Shown here: piece after piece, positions 26,799 to 36,861 of the stretch
How the letters are laid out: every line of letters starts with the position of its first letter
Numbering within the stretch: the stretch's first letter is position 1
DNA from: an uncultured Pelagibacteraceae bacterium
GTDB lineage: Bacteria; Pseudomonadota; Alphaproteobacteria; Pelagibacterales; Pelagibacteraceae
NCBI GenBank assembly: GCA_902595815.1
Contig: CACJRL010000001.1
Coordinates: forward strand, 124,001 to 188,000
Length of the DNA stretch: 64,000 bases
Direction: 5' to 3'
The notes under the pieces: model-generated
What the model was told of the DNA's origin: nothing
The model's input: only the letters and a program-made list of their open reading frames with translations
Database searches by the model: none
Position numbers and translations under genes: made by a program

Positions 26799-26825
26799 AA
26801 AATGGGCTTCGGCCCATTTTTTTTT
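26799..26825 (+). terminator. Rho-independent terminator with UUCG tetraloop between metK and nusA
   Basis: AAAATGGGC (26799-26807) pairs perfectly with GCCCATTTT (26812-26820) around a TTCG loop, closing as C(UUCG)G, with a nine-T run ending at 26825. It ends 12 bases before the nusA start codon, so it either terminates metK read-through or works as an attenuator of the nusA transcript. Confidence 0.88.
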
Positions 26826-26837
26826 AGGATTAATTAA

Positions 26838-28391
26838 ATGTTAAATAGAAGAGCAGATAAACTAGAATTAATAAGAATAGCAGAAGCAGTAGCTTTAGAA
26901 AAATCCATTGATAAAGAGTTAATTATTGGATCAATGGAAAACGGTATTGCAAAAGCAGCTAAATCTAAGTTTGGATCTGAAAATGAAATCAAAGTTGAAA
27001 TTGACAGAGAAAATGGTGAAATTGGAATATTTAGAAAACTAGTAATTGTAGAAAAACCCGAAAATTCAAACTTAGAAATAACCCTTAATGATGCTATAAA
27101 ACTTAACGGAAGTAATGAGGGAAAACAAATTGGAGATGAAGTTCTTCAACCTTTGCCATCTTTTGACTTTGGCAGAATAGCAGCACAAACTGCAAAACAA
27201 GTAATTAGTTTTAACGTAAGGGAAGCAGAAAGAGAGAGACAATATAACGATTTTAAAGACAAAATTGATACCATCTTGAGTGGTATAGTTAAAAGACTAG
27301 AGTTTGGAAACGTAATTGTTGATCTTGGAAGAACCGAAGCAATAATTCAAAAAAATGAAATGATCCCAAGAGAAAATATAAAGGCAGGAGATAGAGTAAA
27401 AGCATATTGCTTAGACGTAAGAAGAGAACCAAGGGGACAACAAATTTTTCTTTCTCGAGCACATCCTAAATTCATGGAAAAACTTTTCATTCAAGAAGTT
27501 CCAGAAATATATGATGGACTTATTGAGATTAAATCATCCTCAAGAGACCCGGGTAGCAGAGCAAAAATATGTGTTAGAGCAATTGATACATCTTTAGATC
27601 CAGTGGGAGCATGTGTAGGTATGAGGGGAAGTAGAGTACAAGCAGTTGTAAACGAACTTCAAGGTGAGAAAATCGATATAGTTAACTGGTCAGAAGATCC
27701 AGCAGTTGTAGTAGCAAATGCACTTTCTCCAGCAGAGGTGCAAAGAGTTAATGTAGATGAACAGGGAAGAAAGTTAGATGTCATTTTAACCGAGGAGAAT
27801 TTGAGCAAGGCAATTGGAAGAAGGGGCCAAAATGTTAGATTGGCAACTAAATTAATGAATTATGAAATTAACATCATGACTGATCAAGAAGATTCGGAGA
27901 GAAGACAAATTGAATTCAAAGAGAAAACAGATAACTTTGTAAAAAATTTAGAACTAGATGAAACGTTAGGACAATTACTAGTAGCAGAAGGATTTTCATC
28001 AATAGACGACATTAAAGATAGTAATCCTGAAGCTTTAATGAAAATAGAAGGTATTGAAGAGGAGACAGCTAAAGAATTAATTGATAGAGCTAAAGAATTT
28101 TATGAAAAGGACCAAGAGGAAATATCTAAAAGAATTAAAGATTTAGGGTTAGAGAATGATTTAATCAATCACAAAGGTTTGACACCAGGAATGCTAGTTA
28201 CACTTGGAGAACAAAAAATATTAACACTAAACGATTTTGCAGATTTGGCATCTGATGAACTGACAGGTGGATACGATGTTGTCAAAGGTGAAAGAGTAAG
28301 AATTAAAGGGTATTTAGAAGATTTTGCTCTTTCAAAAAAAGAAGCTGATGATTTGATTATGTCAGCAAGAGACATTGTGTATCAAGATTGA
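26838..28391 (+). CDS. nusA: transcription termination/antitermination protein NusA
   Basis: A 517-residue protein. The N-terminal RNAP-binding domain is followed by an S1 domain (about 135-200, ILSGIVKRLEFGNVIVDLG) and KH domains (VGACVGMRGSRVQAVVNELQ, KAIGRRGQNVRLATKL). Two C-terminal helix-hairpin-helix acidic repeats lie after residue 360 (LMKIEGIEEETAKELIDRA). It modulates pausing, termination and antitermination. It opens the nusA-infB-rbfA-rpsO-pnp run. The usual upstream partner rimP is not present between metK and nusA. Confidence 0.98.
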   Translation: MLNRRADKLELIRIAEAVALEKSIDKELIIGSMENGIAKAAKSKFGSENEIKVEIDRENGEIGIFRKLVIVEKPENSNLEITLNDAIKLNGSNEGKQIGDEVLQPLPSFDFGRIAAQTAKQVISFNVREAERERQYNDFKDKIDTILSGIVKRLEFGNVIVDLGRTEAIIQKNEMIPRENIKAGDRVKAYCLDVRREPRGQQIFLSRAHPKFMEKLFIQEVPEIYDGLIEIKSSSRDPGSRAKICVRAIDTSLDPVGACVGMRGSRVQAVVNELQGEKIDIVNWSEDPAVVVANALSPAEVQRVNVDEQGRKLDVILTEENLSKAIGRRGQNVRLATKLMNYEINIMTDQEDSERRQIEFKEKTDNFVKNLELDETLGQLLVAEGFSSIDDIKDSNPEALMKIEGIEEETAKELIDRAKEFYEKDQEEISKRIKDLGLENDLINHKGLTPGMLVTLGEQKILTLNDFADLASDELTGGYDVVKGERVRIKGYLEDFALSKKEADDLIMSARDIVYQD

Positions 28392-28401
28392 GAGATGAAA
28401 A

Positions 28402-30621
28402 ATGGAAAAGAAAAAACTAAAGTTATCAATTTCTGGAGCGTCCAAGAAAACAATTAATAGTATTGAACAAGCAAAATCTCAATCAAAAAATACAGTTGTA
28501 ATTGAAAAAAGATCCCCAAGGTTTGGTGGCAAACCAAATTTTTCTAGAGGTGCCAAGTCAACTGAAAGTAAATTACAAAGTACATTTATCCCACAAAAAA
28601 CAAATTTTTCTAAACCTTCATCTCCAATAACATCTGATTTCGAAAAAAGAAAATTAGCAGAACAAAGAGCCACAAGAAGGTTAAAAGGTGAAAATTCCCA
28701 AAAAGAAAATAAATCTGTCAAATTAGGAGGTAAAAGAAGAGAATTAAAACTTACAGTATCTAGAGCCTTAAGTGGAGATGATATTGGCACAAGATCAAGA
28801 AGTCTTGCTTCTTTAAAAAGAGCAAAGCAAAAAGAAAACAGATTACTAAACAAAGTGGAGACAAAAGAGAGTTTTAAACCAATCAAAAGGGATATTAATA
28901 TACCTGAGGTAATTACTATAAGAGAATTGGCGAATAGAATGGCTGAGCAGTCGAGCAGCATAATAAAACATTTGATGGGTATGGGTGTAACAGTTACGAT
29001 CAATCATACAATTGATGCAGATACAGCAGAATATTTAGTCAAAGAATTTGGACATAATCCCGTTAAAGAGGAAAAAGCAGAAGAAATCTTAGAAAAAATT
29101 AAAGAAATTAAAACTCAAAATTTAAAAAGTAGAGCTCCAATCGTAACGGTTATGGGTCATGTGGATCATGGAAAAACATCTGTTTTAGATAGTTTAAGAA
29201 AAGCTAATGTTGTTTCTGGTGAATTTGGAGGTATTACACAACATATTGGAGCATATCAGATAACACATGAAAAAAATAAAATAACTTTTATCGATACTCC
29301 TGGGCACGCAGCATTTACCGAGATGCGAGCAAGAGGTTCAAAGTTAACCGATATAGTAATCTTAGTAGTTGCGGCTGATGATGGAGTAAAACCTCAAACA
29401 ATTGAGTCAATAAAACATGCAAAAGCCGCAAAAGTACCTATTGTTGTTGCAATTAACAAGTGTGATCTTCCAGAAGCTGACCCTCAAAAAGTTAAAAATC
29501 AACTTTTAGAGTATGAACTTATTGCTGAAGATTTATCAGGAGATACATTAGTGGTAGAAATATCAACTAAAACAAAACAAAATTTAGACAAATTAGTAGA
29601 GAGTGTTATTTTGCAAGCAGAAATATTAGACTTAAAAACTGATTTTGATACCAACGCAAAAGGTATTGTTTTAGAATCTAAAATTGATATTGGCAGAGGA
29701 CCAATAGCAAATGTAATCGTTACTGCAGGAACTCTTAAAAAAGGAAATTATTTTGTTAGTGGTTTAAAATGGGGAAAAGTAAGAGCTATAATTAATGACC
29801 AGGGAAAACAAATTGAAAAGGCTGAACCTGCCACACCAATTGAAATATTAGGAATTAATGGAGCTGCAAAATCAGGAGACGATTTTATTGTATTGAAAAG
29901 TGAAAAAGAGGCAAAATCTCTTTGTGATGCTAGAATACAAGAGTCAAAAGAGAGCAAAAATTCACTGTCATTTGTAACACAAGACTCAGCATTTAAAGAT
30001 ACATCATCAAAAGAACTTAATATTATTATAAAATCCGATGTCCATGGCTCTTCTGAAGCTATAAAAAATGCAATTAATCAAATTAAACATGATGAGGTTA
30101 AGCCAAAAATACTTTTGTCAGACATTGGTATGGTTACAGAAACTGATGTAACATTAGCAAAAGCATCTAACGCTGTGATCATAGCCTTTAATGTAAAACC
30201 TAGCAAAGAAGCTAAAAAAAGAGCTGAACAAGAAAAAATTTCTATATCTAACTTTAATATTATTTACGAAGTTTTGGATTTCATAAAAAATAAAATGTCT
30301 GGTTTATTAACACCAGAAGTAGATGAAAAGATTATCGGAACTGCTGAGATTCTGGAAATATTTAAAGTTTCAAAAGTGGGTAAGGTTGCAGGTTCAAAAG
30401 TAACTGACGGAGAAATTACCCAAGATTCTAACGCAAGGGTTATCAGAGATGGAGCTATAATTTTCAATGGAAAAATAGGTTCAATATTCAGAGAGAAAAA
30501 TCAAACTAAACAGGTATCTGCTGGTCTAGAGTGTGGAATAACACTCAAAGATTTTGTTGATTTTCAGAAAAATGACGTAATTGAGGTCTATAATTCTACA
30601 ATAACAGAGAGAACAATATAA
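28402..30621 (+). CDS. infB: translation initiation factor IF-2
   Basis: A 739-residue GTPase. A basic, low-complexity N-terminal region (1-160) is followed by the IF2_N domain ([20 protein letters not shown]) and the G domain: [18 protein letters not shown] (G1), [11 protein letters not shown] (G2), [17 protein letters not shown] (G3), VAINKCDLP (G4). Domains II-IV include the initiator-tRNA-binding C-terminus ([20 protein letters not shown]). It is shorter at the N-terminus than most alphaproteobacterial IF-2 (about 850-950), consistent with genome streamlining. A good GAGATG-type ribosome site precedes it, and its stop overlaps rbfA by one base. Confidence 0.98.
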   Translation: MEKKKLKLSISGASKKTINSIEQAKSQSKNTVVIEKRSPRFGGKPNFSRGAKSTESKLQSTFIPQKTNFSKPSSPITSDFEKRKLAEQRATRRLKGENSQKENKSVKLGGKRRELKLTVSRALSGDDIGTRSRSLASLKRAKQKENRLLNKVETKESFKPIKRDINIPEVITIRELANRMAEQSSSIIKHLMGMGVTVTINHTIDADTAEYLVKEFGHNPVKEEKAEEILEKIKEIKTQNLKSRAPIVTVMGHVDHGKTSVLDSLRKANVVSGEFGGITQHIGAYQITHEKNKITFIDTPGHAAFTEMRARGSKLTDIVILVVAADDGVKPQTIESIKHAKAAKVPIVVAINKCDLPEADPQKVKNQLLEYELIAEDLSGDTLVVEISTKTKQNLDKLVESVILQAEILDLKTDFDTNAKGIVLESKIDIGRGPIANVIVTAGTLKKGNYFVSGLKWGKVRAIINDQGKQIEKAEPATPIEILGINGAAKSGDDFIVLKSEKEAKSLCDARIQESKESKNSLSFVTQDSAFKDTSSKELNIIIKSDVHGSSEAIKNAINQIKHDEVKPKILLSDIGMVTETDVTLAKASNAVIIAFNVKPSKEAKKRAEQEKISISNFNIIYEVLDFIKNKMSGLLTPEVDEKIIGTAEILEIFKVSKVGKVAGSKVTDGEITQDSNARVIRDGAIIFNGKIGSIFREKNQTKQVSAGLECGITLKDFVDFQKNDVIEVYNSTITERTI

Positions 30622-30986
30622 TGACAAGTTTAGGAAAACCAGTTACCCAAAGACAACTAAGAGTTGGCGAAATGATCAAACAGGCTCTTGGCATATTATT
30701 TATAAGAGATGAAGCAAAATTACCAAACTTATCAACTAAAGAAATAACAGTAACTGAAGTAAGAATGTCCCCAGATTTAAAGACAGCAAAAATTTTTGTA
30801 ATGCCCTTGGGTGGAAAAGATGCTGAAGAGGTCGTTGCTAAATTAAAAGAATTTTCATTTGTAATAAGAAAAGTTTTATCAAAAAAGATAGTAATGAAAT
30901 TTTTACCAAAACTATTTTTTGTAAAAGATGATTCCTTCGATTATGCAGAAAAAATTGAAAATTTAATAAAACAAACAACTAAATAA
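30621..30986 (+). CDS. rbfA: 30S ribosome-binding factor RbfA
   Basis: A 121-residue KH-like protein: QRQLRVGEMIKQALGILF at the N-terminus, TVTEVRMSPDLKTAKIFVMPLGG in the middle, and VLSKKIVMKFLPKLFFVKDDSFDYAEKIENL at the end. It assists 30S maturation around the 16S 5' helix. It is coupled to infB through TAATG. truB, which normally follows rbfA, is absent, and rpsO comes next after ten bases. Confidence 0.96.
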   Translation: MTSLGKPVTQRQLRVGEMIKQALGILFIRDEAKLPNLSTKEITVTEVRMSPDLKTAKIFVMPLGGKDAEEVVAKLKEFSFVIRKVLSKKIVMKFLPKLFFVKDDSFDYAEKIENLIKQTTK

Positions 30987-30996
30987 GGAAAAGAAA

Positions 30997-31245
30997 ATGG
31001 AAAATAAAGCAAAAGAACTTTCAATTCATGATAAGGATACAGGTTCTTCAGAAGTTCAAGTTGCTCAATTAACAGATAAAATTGAGAACTTATCTAAACA
31101 TATTAAACAGTTCAAAAAAGACAAACACTCGTCTGTTGGACTTTTAAGGGCAGTAAACAGAAGAAAAAAATTATTAGACTATTTGAAGAAAAACAAAATG
31201 GAGTCTTATAAAGAAGTAATATCAAAATTAAATTTAAGGAAGTAA
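30997..31245 (+). CDS. rpsO: 30S ribosomal protein S15
   Basis: 82 residues, slightly shorter than the usual 89. Signatures: IHDKDTGSSEVQVAQLTDKI, KKDKHSSVGLLRAVNRRKKLLDYLK and the basic end VISKLNLRK. It binds the 16S rRNA central domain. The pnp start follows its stop immediately (TAAATG), the conserved rpsO-pnp pair. A GGAAAAG ribosome site lies ahead of the ATG. Confidence 0.97.
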   Translation: MENKAKELSIHDKDTGSSEVQVAQLTDKIENLSKHIKQFKKDKHSSVGLLRAVNRRKKLLDYLKKNKMESYKEVISKLNLRK

Positions 31246-33318
31246 ATGTTTAAAGTTGTAAAGAAAGAAATAGAAGTAGCAGGGAAAAAGATAAGTTTAG
31301 AAACAGGTAAGATTGCAAGACAAGCAGATGGAGCAATTATAGCTCAATGTGGAGAAACAGTAGTTTTAGCAACAGCAGTTGGAGCTAAAAAAGTTAATCC
31401 AGATATGGATTACTTTCCTTTGTCAGTAAATTATCAAGAAAAATATTACGCAGCTGGTAAAATTCCTGGCGGATACTTTAAAAGAGAAGCGAGACCAACA
31501 GATAGTGAAACATTAATTTCAAGATTAATTGATAGACCTATTAGACCATTATTCCCAGATGAATTTAAAAACGAAGTTCAGGTACTGCCAACCGTGATAT
31601 CTTATGACAAAGAGAACGAAGCAGATATTTTATCAATAATTGCTTCATCAGCAGCTTTGGCAATTTCAGGAATGCCATTTTTGGGTCCAGTAGGTGCGTC
31701 TAGAGTTGGCTTTATTAAAGGAGAATACGTTCTTAACCCTACCAAAGCACAACTTAAAGATTCTAAATTAGATCTTGTGGTGGCTGGAACAAAAGACGCG
31801 GTTTTAATGGTTGAGTCCGAAGCAAGTGGTTTAACTGAAGAGGAAATGTTAAATGCTGTTAAGTTTGGTCACGAAGGGTTTGTTCCTGTAATCGAGATGA
31901 TCGAGGATCTAGCCAAAGAATGCAAAAAACCTGATTGGGTAGTAGAGAAAAAAGATCTTTCAGAAGTAAAAAATAAATTAGAAAGCGAATTTACTGAGGA
32001 ACTTAAAAAAGCATTTTCAATAAAAGATAAACAAGAAAGATCGAATTTAATTTCAGAAATAACTGATAAAGCAAAAAAGCTTTATGAAGAAGATGAGAAT
32101 TATACTGATCTTGACGTAAATTCTGAGCTTAAAAATTTAGAGAAAAGGATTGTCAGAACAGATATTCTAAAAAATAAAAATAGAATTGATGGTAGAGGTC
32201 TTGCAGATGTTAGGCCAATTATGTGTGAAGTTGGAATTCTTCCAAGAGTTCATGGTTCTGCTTTGTTTACTCGAGGAGAAACTCAAGCAATAGTTACAAC
32301 TACACTTGGTACATCTGATGATGAGCAAAAAATAGAAAGTCTTGAAGGATTACAAAAAGAAAGGTTTATGCTTCACTATAATTTTCCACCTTTCTCTGTT
32401 GGAGAAACTGGTAGAATAGGTACCGGAAGAAGAGAAATAGGTCATGGAAAATTAGCTTGGAGAGCAATAAATTCTTCTTTGCCTTCTAAAGAGAGTTTTC
32501 CCTACACATTTAGAATTGTATCAGAGATAACTGAGTCAAACGGTTCTTCTTCTATGGCGACTGTTTGTGGTTCATCGTTAGCTTTGATGGATGCAGGCGT
32601 GCCAATAAAAGAACCAGTTGCTGGTATTGCAATGGGATTAATTAAAGAAGGAGATGACTTCAGCGTACTTTCAGATATTCTTGGAGATGAAGATCACCTA
32701 GGTGATATGGACTTTAAAGTTGCTGGAACTAAAGATGGAATAACATCTCTTCAAATGGATATTAAAATTACAGGAATAACATTTGAAATTATGGAGCAAG
32801 CCTTAAAACAAGCAAAAGATGGAAGAATTCACATTCTAGGTGAAATGAATAAAGCGTTATCTAAATCAAGGGAAGATGTTGGAAAACATACTCCTAAGAT
32901 GGAGAAAATTACTGTAGATAAGAAAGATATTGCTACAGTCATTGGAAAAGGTGGAGCAACTATAAGAGAAATAGTTGAGATATCTGGTGCCAAAGTTGAC
33001 ATCAATGACGAAGGTGAAGTTACAGTAGCTGCTCCAGATGAGGAATCAAGAAACAAAGCTATGCAAATGATTAAAGACTTAACTGCTAAAGCTGAACTCA
33101 ATAAAATTTACAATGGAAAAGTAATGAAAATTATGGAGTTTGGCGCGTTTGTTAATTTCCTAGGAAAACAAGATGGCCTTGTTCACATATCAGAGCTTGC
33201 TGATAAAAGAGTCGGCAAAGTAACTGATGTAGTAAAAGAAGGTGATGAAGTTAAAGTTAAAGTAATAGGCTTTGATAGAGGAAAAGTTAAGTTATCAATT
33301 AAACAAGCTGCAATATAA
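31246..33318 (+). CDS. pnp: polyribonucleotide nucleotidyltransferase (PNPase)
   Basis: A 690-residue phosphorolytic 3'-5' exoribonuclease. First RNase PH domain: [44 protein letters not shown]. Second RNase PH domain: [42 protein letters not shown] domain ([20 protein letters not shown]) and S1 domain ([19 protein letters not shown]) close the protein. It degrades mRNA and can add tails. Preceded immediately by rpsO. Confidence 0.99.
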   Translation: MFKVVKKEIEVAGKKISLETGKIARQADGAIIAQCGETVVLATAVGAKKVNPDMDYFPLSVNYQEKYYAAGKIPGGYFKREARPTDSETLISRLIDRPIRPLFPDEFKNEVQVLPTVISYDKENEADILSIIASSAALAISGMPFLGPVGASRVGFIKGEYVLNPTKAQLKDSKLDLVVAGTKDAVLMVESEASGLTEEEMLNAVKFGHEGFVPVIEMIEDLAKECKKPDWVVEKKDLSEVKNKLESEFTEELKKAFSIKDKQERSNLISEITDKAKKLYEEDENYTDLDVNSELKNLEKRIVRTDILKNKNRIDGRGLADVRPIMCEVGILPRVHGSALFTRGETQAIVTTTLGTSDDEQKIESLEGLQKERFMLHYNFPPFSVGETGRIGTGRREIGHGKLAWRAINSSLPSKESFPYTFRIVSEITESNGSSSMATVCGSSLALMDAGVPIKEPVAGIAMGLIKEGDDFSVLSDILGDEDHLGDMDFKVAGTKDGITSLQMDIKITGITFEIMEQALKQAKDGRIHILGEMNKALSKSREDVGKHTPKMEKITVDKKDIATVIGKGGATIREIVEISGAKVDINDEGEVTVAAPDEESRNKAMQMIKDLTAKAELNKIYNGKVMKIMEFGAFVNFLGKQDGLVHISELADKRVGKVTDVVKEGDEVKVKVIGFDRGKVKLSIKQAAI

Positions 33319-33333
33319 ATTTATAGGAGAAAT

Positions 33334-33696
33334 ATGAAAAAATTTGATGATTTAATGAGCGTAAGTACTGAAATTGAAAATATCAGCGCTAGTGATGCAA
33401 AAGAAAAGCTAAATGACCCAAATGTTCAATTTATCGATGTTAGGGATAAAGAGAGTTTTTCAAAAGGCACGATCGGTAATGCAATTCACTTGGACAGAGG
33501 TTTATTAGAATTTTATTTAGCAGAAGGCAGTCCTCTAGAAAATGATATGTTTAAAAATAATCCAGATAAAGAATATGTAGTTTTTTGTGGTGTTGGAGGA
33601 CAAGGAACATTAGCAACCAAAACTATGAGGGATATGGGGGTTAAAAATGTCAAAAATATCACTGGTGGTATGAAAGAGTGGGAAAAGATCAAGTAA
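33334..33696 (+). CDS. rhodanese-like domain protein
   Basis: A 120-residue single rhodanese domain: ISASDAKEKLNDPNVQFIDVRDKESFSKGTIGNAIHL, then the active loop VVFCGVGGQGTLATKTMRDMG with the catalytic Cys, and ITGGMKEW at the end. Such domains carry persulfide sulfur. The specific sulfur acceptor is not known. It is 15 bases after pnp with an AGGAG ribosome site and probably belongs to the same operon. Confidence 0.9.
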   Translation: MKKFDDLMSVSTEIENISASDAKEKLNDPNVQFIDVRDKESFSKGTIGNAIHLDRGLLEFYLAEGSPLENDMFKNNPDKEYVVFCGVGGQGTLATKTMRDMGVKNVKNITGGMKEWEKIK

Positions 33697-33723
33697 AAAA
33701 TAATTGTAATAAATTATAATAGA

Positions 33724-33876
33724 ATGAAGCTTTTAAAAAACTTTAAGTTAGAACTACAGAAAAATAAATATGGAAGATATTTTTTACTTGGTAGTTTTGC
33801 TTTTTTTTTTATTAAAGGTTTAATTTGGTTAGGTATTTTTATTGCTGTTGGCTTAGGTATTACTAATTCTTTTTAA
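33724..33876 (+). CDS. small membrane protein, 50 aa
   Basis: A 50-codon frame starting ATG. A basic, cytoplasmic-looking N-terminus (MKLLKNFKLELQKNKYGRY) is followed by about 30 hydrophobic residues (FLLGSFAFFFIKG then LIWLGIFIAVGLGITNSF) that could form one long or two short transmembrane helices. It lies 27 bases after the rhodanese gene, and its stop shares a TTAA with the stop of the convergent DUF4149-like gene, supporting a real gene. No function is recognised. Confidence 0.62.
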   Translation: MKLLKNFKLELQKNKYGRYFLLGSFAFFFIKGLIWLGIFIAVGLGITNSF

Positions 33877-34262
33877 ATTAAGACAATTACCAACAAAATC
33901 ATTTGCACAAAATTTATCACCACAGAAACAAAGTGTGATTGTTTAAAATTTTTATCCTGCTTTTCATCTCTGAACTTATTTATCAGTGGCATTAGTACAA
34001 AATTTGATATAGCAAATAATACTGCAATACTTAAAATTAAATAAAAATCTAAGGAAAAAATTTTTAGAATTATAAATAAAATTAAAACTAATACACTAAT
34101 TGTTAAATTAACAGTGTAGTAGTAAGGAAATATTTTTCTTATAAATTTTCTAGCATTTTCCTCATCTAATGCAGTGAAAGTTACAGGTGCTACAACAAAA
34201 GAAAAGAAAAGCATAATTCCCAATATTATACTCGTTAGATAAATACTAATTTGTTCCATCAT
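33873..34262 (-). CDS. DUF4149/TMEM205-like integral membrane protein
   Basis: 129 residues with four hydrophobic segments: ISIYLTSIILGIMLFFSFVVAP, YYTVNLTISVLVLILFIIL, YLILSIAVLFAISNFVLMPL and VVINFVQMILLVIVLI. The FVVAPVTFTALDEENARKFIRKIFPYYY junction matches the DUF4149 family, in which the first helix is followed by a conserved APV and a short polar loop. The function is unknown. It is downstream of fabI on the same strand by 24 bases and may be read from the fab operon. Confidence 0.75.
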   Translation of the reverse strand: MMEQISIYLTSIILGIMLFFSFVVAPVTFTALDEENARKFIRKIFPYYYTVNLTISVLVLILFIILKIFSLDFYLILSIAVLFAISNFVLMPLINKFRDEKQDKNFKQSHFVSVVINFVQMILLVIVLI

Positions 34263-34286
34263 AATTTAACTAAATTTAACTAAATT

Positions 34287-35072
34287 TCAGGTAATGTTCT
34301 TAGGATCTGGCATTCCAACTTTATTGTAACCAGCATCCACATAATGAATTTCTCCAGTAACACCACCCGCCATATCGCTTAAAAGATATAATGCTGAATT
34401 TCCAACATCAAGATTATCAACATTTCTTTTTAAGAACGAATGATCAGCATTCCACTTGTAAAGAAATTTAGCATCGCCAATGGCAGATGCAGCTAGTGTT
34501 TTGATTGGACCCGCACTTATTGCATTAACTCTAATATTCTTTGCTCCTAGATCCCTCGCAAGATATTTAACACTAGACTCTAGTGCAGCTTTACATACTC
34601 CCATTACATTATAATTAGGTATAGCTTTATTTGCTTCATAACTCAAAGTAATCATACTGCCACCTTGCTTCATTATTTTAGATGCCTCTCTAGCAACTTC
34701 AGTAAATGAAAAACAAGATATTAACATACTTCTTAAAAAGTTTTCTCTAGTTGTATTTAAATATTCTCCTGATAACTCGGACTTATCTGAAAATGCAATT
34801 GCATGCACAATAAAATCAATTTCTCCCCATTGACTTTTTACGTCTTCAAAAAGTTTTACAACTTCTTCTTTTTTTTCTACATCACAGCTAAATGTTGCGT
34901 TTGAATTTAGTTTTTCCGCAAGTGGAACAACTCTTTTTTTTAAAGCATCACCTAAATATGTAAAAGCTAACTCTGCTCCAGCTTCTGCTAGTTTTTGCGA
35001 TATACCCCATGCAATTGACCTCTCATTAGCAACGCCCATGATAAGACCTTTTTTTCCTTTCATTAAACTCAT
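34287..35072 (-). CDS. fabI: enoyl-[acyl-carrier-protein] reductase (NADH)
   Basis: About 261 residues of the short-chain dehydrogenase fold: KGLIMGVANERSIAWGISQK at the N-terminus, then AFTYLGD, VHAIAFSDKSELSG and YNVMGVCKAALESSVKYLARDLG carrying the Tyr-X6-Lys pair typical of FabI. ISAGPIKTLAASAI follows. It performs the last reduction of fatty-acid elongation. The ATG at 35072 lies four bases after the fabB stop; an upstream frame extension would overlap fabB. Third gene of fabA-fabB-fabI. Confidence 0.96.
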   Translation of the reverse strand: MSLMKGKKGLIMGVANERSIAWGISQKLAEAGAELAFTYLGDALKKRVVPLAEKLNSNATFSCDVEKKEEVVKLFEDVKSQWGEIDFIVHAIAFSDKSELSGEYLNTTRENFLRSMLISCFSFTEVAREASKIMKQGGSMITLSYEANKAIPNYNVMGVCKAALESSVKYLARDLGAKNIRVNAISAGPIKTLAASAIGDAKFLYKWNADHSFLKRNVDNLDVGNSALYLLSDMAGGVTGEIHYVDAGYNKVGMPDPKNIT

Positions 35073-35076
35073 AGAT

Positions 35077-36288
35077 CTAAACTTTCTCAAACACTAATGT
35101 TGCATTAGTTCCACCAAAACCAAAGCTGTTAGACATAATTGCATTTAGTTTTACGTTTTTTTCAACTTGTGTAACAATTGGATAGTTCTTAGCTTCATCA
35201 TCCATTTCTGAAATATTTGCTGATGCTGAAATAAAATTGTTTTTCATCATTATCAAACTGTAAATTGCTTCGTGAACTGAAGTTGCGCCTAATGAATGGC
35301 CCGACAAAGATTTTGTTGAACTTATCTTAGGTTTATATTCTGGGAAAGCTTCACCAACTGCTTTTAATTCTGTAATATCTCCCACAGGTGTTGATGTCCC
35401 GTGAGTATTAATATAGTCAATTTTATTTTTTGAGGTTGCTAGAGCCATTTTCATACATCTCACCGCTCCCTCACCAGATGGTGCAACCATATCATAGCCA
35501 TCTGATGTTGCTCCATATCCAGTTAATTCTGCATATATTTTAGCACCTCTTGCTTTGGCATGTTCGTACTCTTCTAAGACAAGAACTCCACCTCCACCAG
35601 CAATTACAAAACCATCTCTTGTTTTATCATATGGTCTTGAGGCTTTTTCAGGGGTATCGTTATATTTTGATGATAGCGCAGTCATTGCATCAAACATTGC
35701 AGTCATTGCAAAATGAACCTCATCACTACCACCTGCAAAAATAATATTTTGTTTTCCTAATTGAATAAGCTCCATTGCATTACCAATACAATGACCACTC
35801 GTTGCGCATGCAGAACTTATTGTGTAATTAGTGCCTTTTATTTTAAATGGAACTGCTAGAGTGGCAGAAGCAGTACTTGCCATTGTTCTTGGAACTATAA
35901 ATGGACCCATTTTTTTTGGATTTTTTTCTCTAGTCTTATCTGATGCTAATATCACATTTTCAATTGATGGTCCTCCTGATCCCATTACCATCCCAGTTGA
36001 AATATTACTAACTTCATTCTCCTCTAATCCGGAGTCTTTAACTGCCTCACTCATAGCAACATAATTATATGCTGATCCAGCACCCATAAATCGAATAACT
36101 TTTCTATCAATGTAATCCTCTAACTTGATATTAGGTTTACCATGAACATGACTCTTTAAATTATGTTCTTTGTATTCCTCAGAAAATGTTATTCCTGATT
36201 TTGTATTAACTAACGATTGATAAACTTCATCTTGATTATTTCCCAAACATGAAACTACACCAAGTCCTGTTACAACTACTCTTTTCAT
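35077..36288 (-). CDS. fabB: 3-oxoacyl-[acyl-carrier-protein] synthase I
   Basis: A 403-residue thiolase-fold condensing enzyme with the Cys-His-His triad: nucleophile in [11 protein letters not shown], His in [12 protein letters not shown] and His in [11 protein letters not shown]. The end [15 protein letters not shown] is characteristic. It elongates unsaturated acyl chains made by FabA. The start overlaps the fabA stop by one base. Confidence 0.97.
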   Translation of the reverse strand: MKRVVVTGLGVVSCLGNNQDEVYQSLVNTKSGITFSEEYKEHNLKSHVHGKPNIKLEDYIDRKVIRFMGAGSAYNYVAMSEAVKDSGLEENEVSNISTGMVMGSGGPSIENVILASDKTREKNPKKMGPFIVPRTMASTASATLAVPFKIKGTNYTISSACATSGHCIGNAMELIQLGKQNIIFAGGSDEVHFAMTAMFDAMTALSSKYNDTPEKASRPYDKTRDGFVIAGGGGVLVLEEYEHAKARGAKIYAELTGYGATSDGYDMVAPSGEGAVRCMKMALATSKNKIDYINTHGTSTPVGDITELKAVGEAFPEYKPKISSTKSLSGHSLGATSVHEAIYSLIMMKNNFISASANISEMDDEAKNYPIVTQVEKNVKLNAIMSNSFGFGGTNATLVFEKV

Positions 36289-36788
36289 TATTTAAATAAT
36301 CCTACCTTAAGATTTTCTGCACTATAAATCTTTTTTCCATCAGCAAGCAATATTCCATTTGCAAGACCTACAGTTGTTTCTCCTTTAACAAGAATTCTTT
36401 TCATATCTATTTCATATGTTGCCATTTTGACATTTTTAAGAACTTCCCCAGTGAATTTTACTGTGCTTACACCTAATGCCCTACCTCTTCCTGGATTCCC
36501 AAGCCAACCAAGAAAAAAGCCGACTAGTTGCCACATAGCATCTAAACCAAGACAACCTGGCATTACTGGATCTTCTCTAAAATGACAATCAAAGAACCAT
36601 AAATTATCTTTAATATCAAGTTCGGCTTTCATAGATCCTTTTTTATAAAAACCCTCACTCTCAGTTATTTCTGTAATTCTATCAAACATTAGCATTGGTG
36701 GAGAAGGTAATTTTGCATTCCCTGGACCAAATAACTTACCATTAGCGCAATCAATTAGTTCGTTGTAATTAAAGGAACTTTTTTTCAT
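36288..36788 (-). CDS. fabA: 3-hydroxydecanoyl-[acyl-carrier-protein] dehydratase/isomerase
   Basis: A 166-residue hot-dog-fold enzyme. The active-site His lies in [24 protein letters not shown], with [16 protein letters not shown] downstream. FabA makes the cis-3-decenoyl branch point for unsaturated fatty acids in the anaerobic pathway. It leads the fabA-fabB-fabI run and is divergent from the irr-like gene with 73 bases between starts. This irr/fabA neighbourhood recurs in Alphaproteobacteria. Confidence 0.97.
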   Translation of the reverse strand: MKKSSFNYNELIDCANGKLFGPGNAKLPSPPMLMFDRITEITESEGFYKKGSMKAELDIKDNLWFFDCHFREDPVMPGCLGLDAMWQLVGFFLGWLGNPGRGRALGVSTVKFTGEVLKNVKMATYEIDMKRILVKGETTVGLANGILLADGKKIYSAENLKVGLFK

Positions 36789-36822
36789 AGTTTTGTAATC
36801 TTATTACTTGATTTAGGTACAT

Positions 36823-36855
36823 TATAATATACAAATAGTTTAGAATAGTTTTAAA
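36823..36855 (+). promoter_or_regulatory. irr-like gene promoter -10 and ICE-like (Irr box) operator
   Basis: A perfect -10 TATAAT lies at 36823-36828. Eleven bases on is TTTAGAATAGTTTTAAA (36839-36855), which differs in one base from the inverted repeat TTTAGAA-N3-TTCTAAA known as the iron control element bound by Irr. It sits around the expected transcription start, six bases before the ATG, so it fits autoregulation by repression. The -35 is weak. Confidence 0.6.
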
Positions 36856-36861
36856 TTGCTA

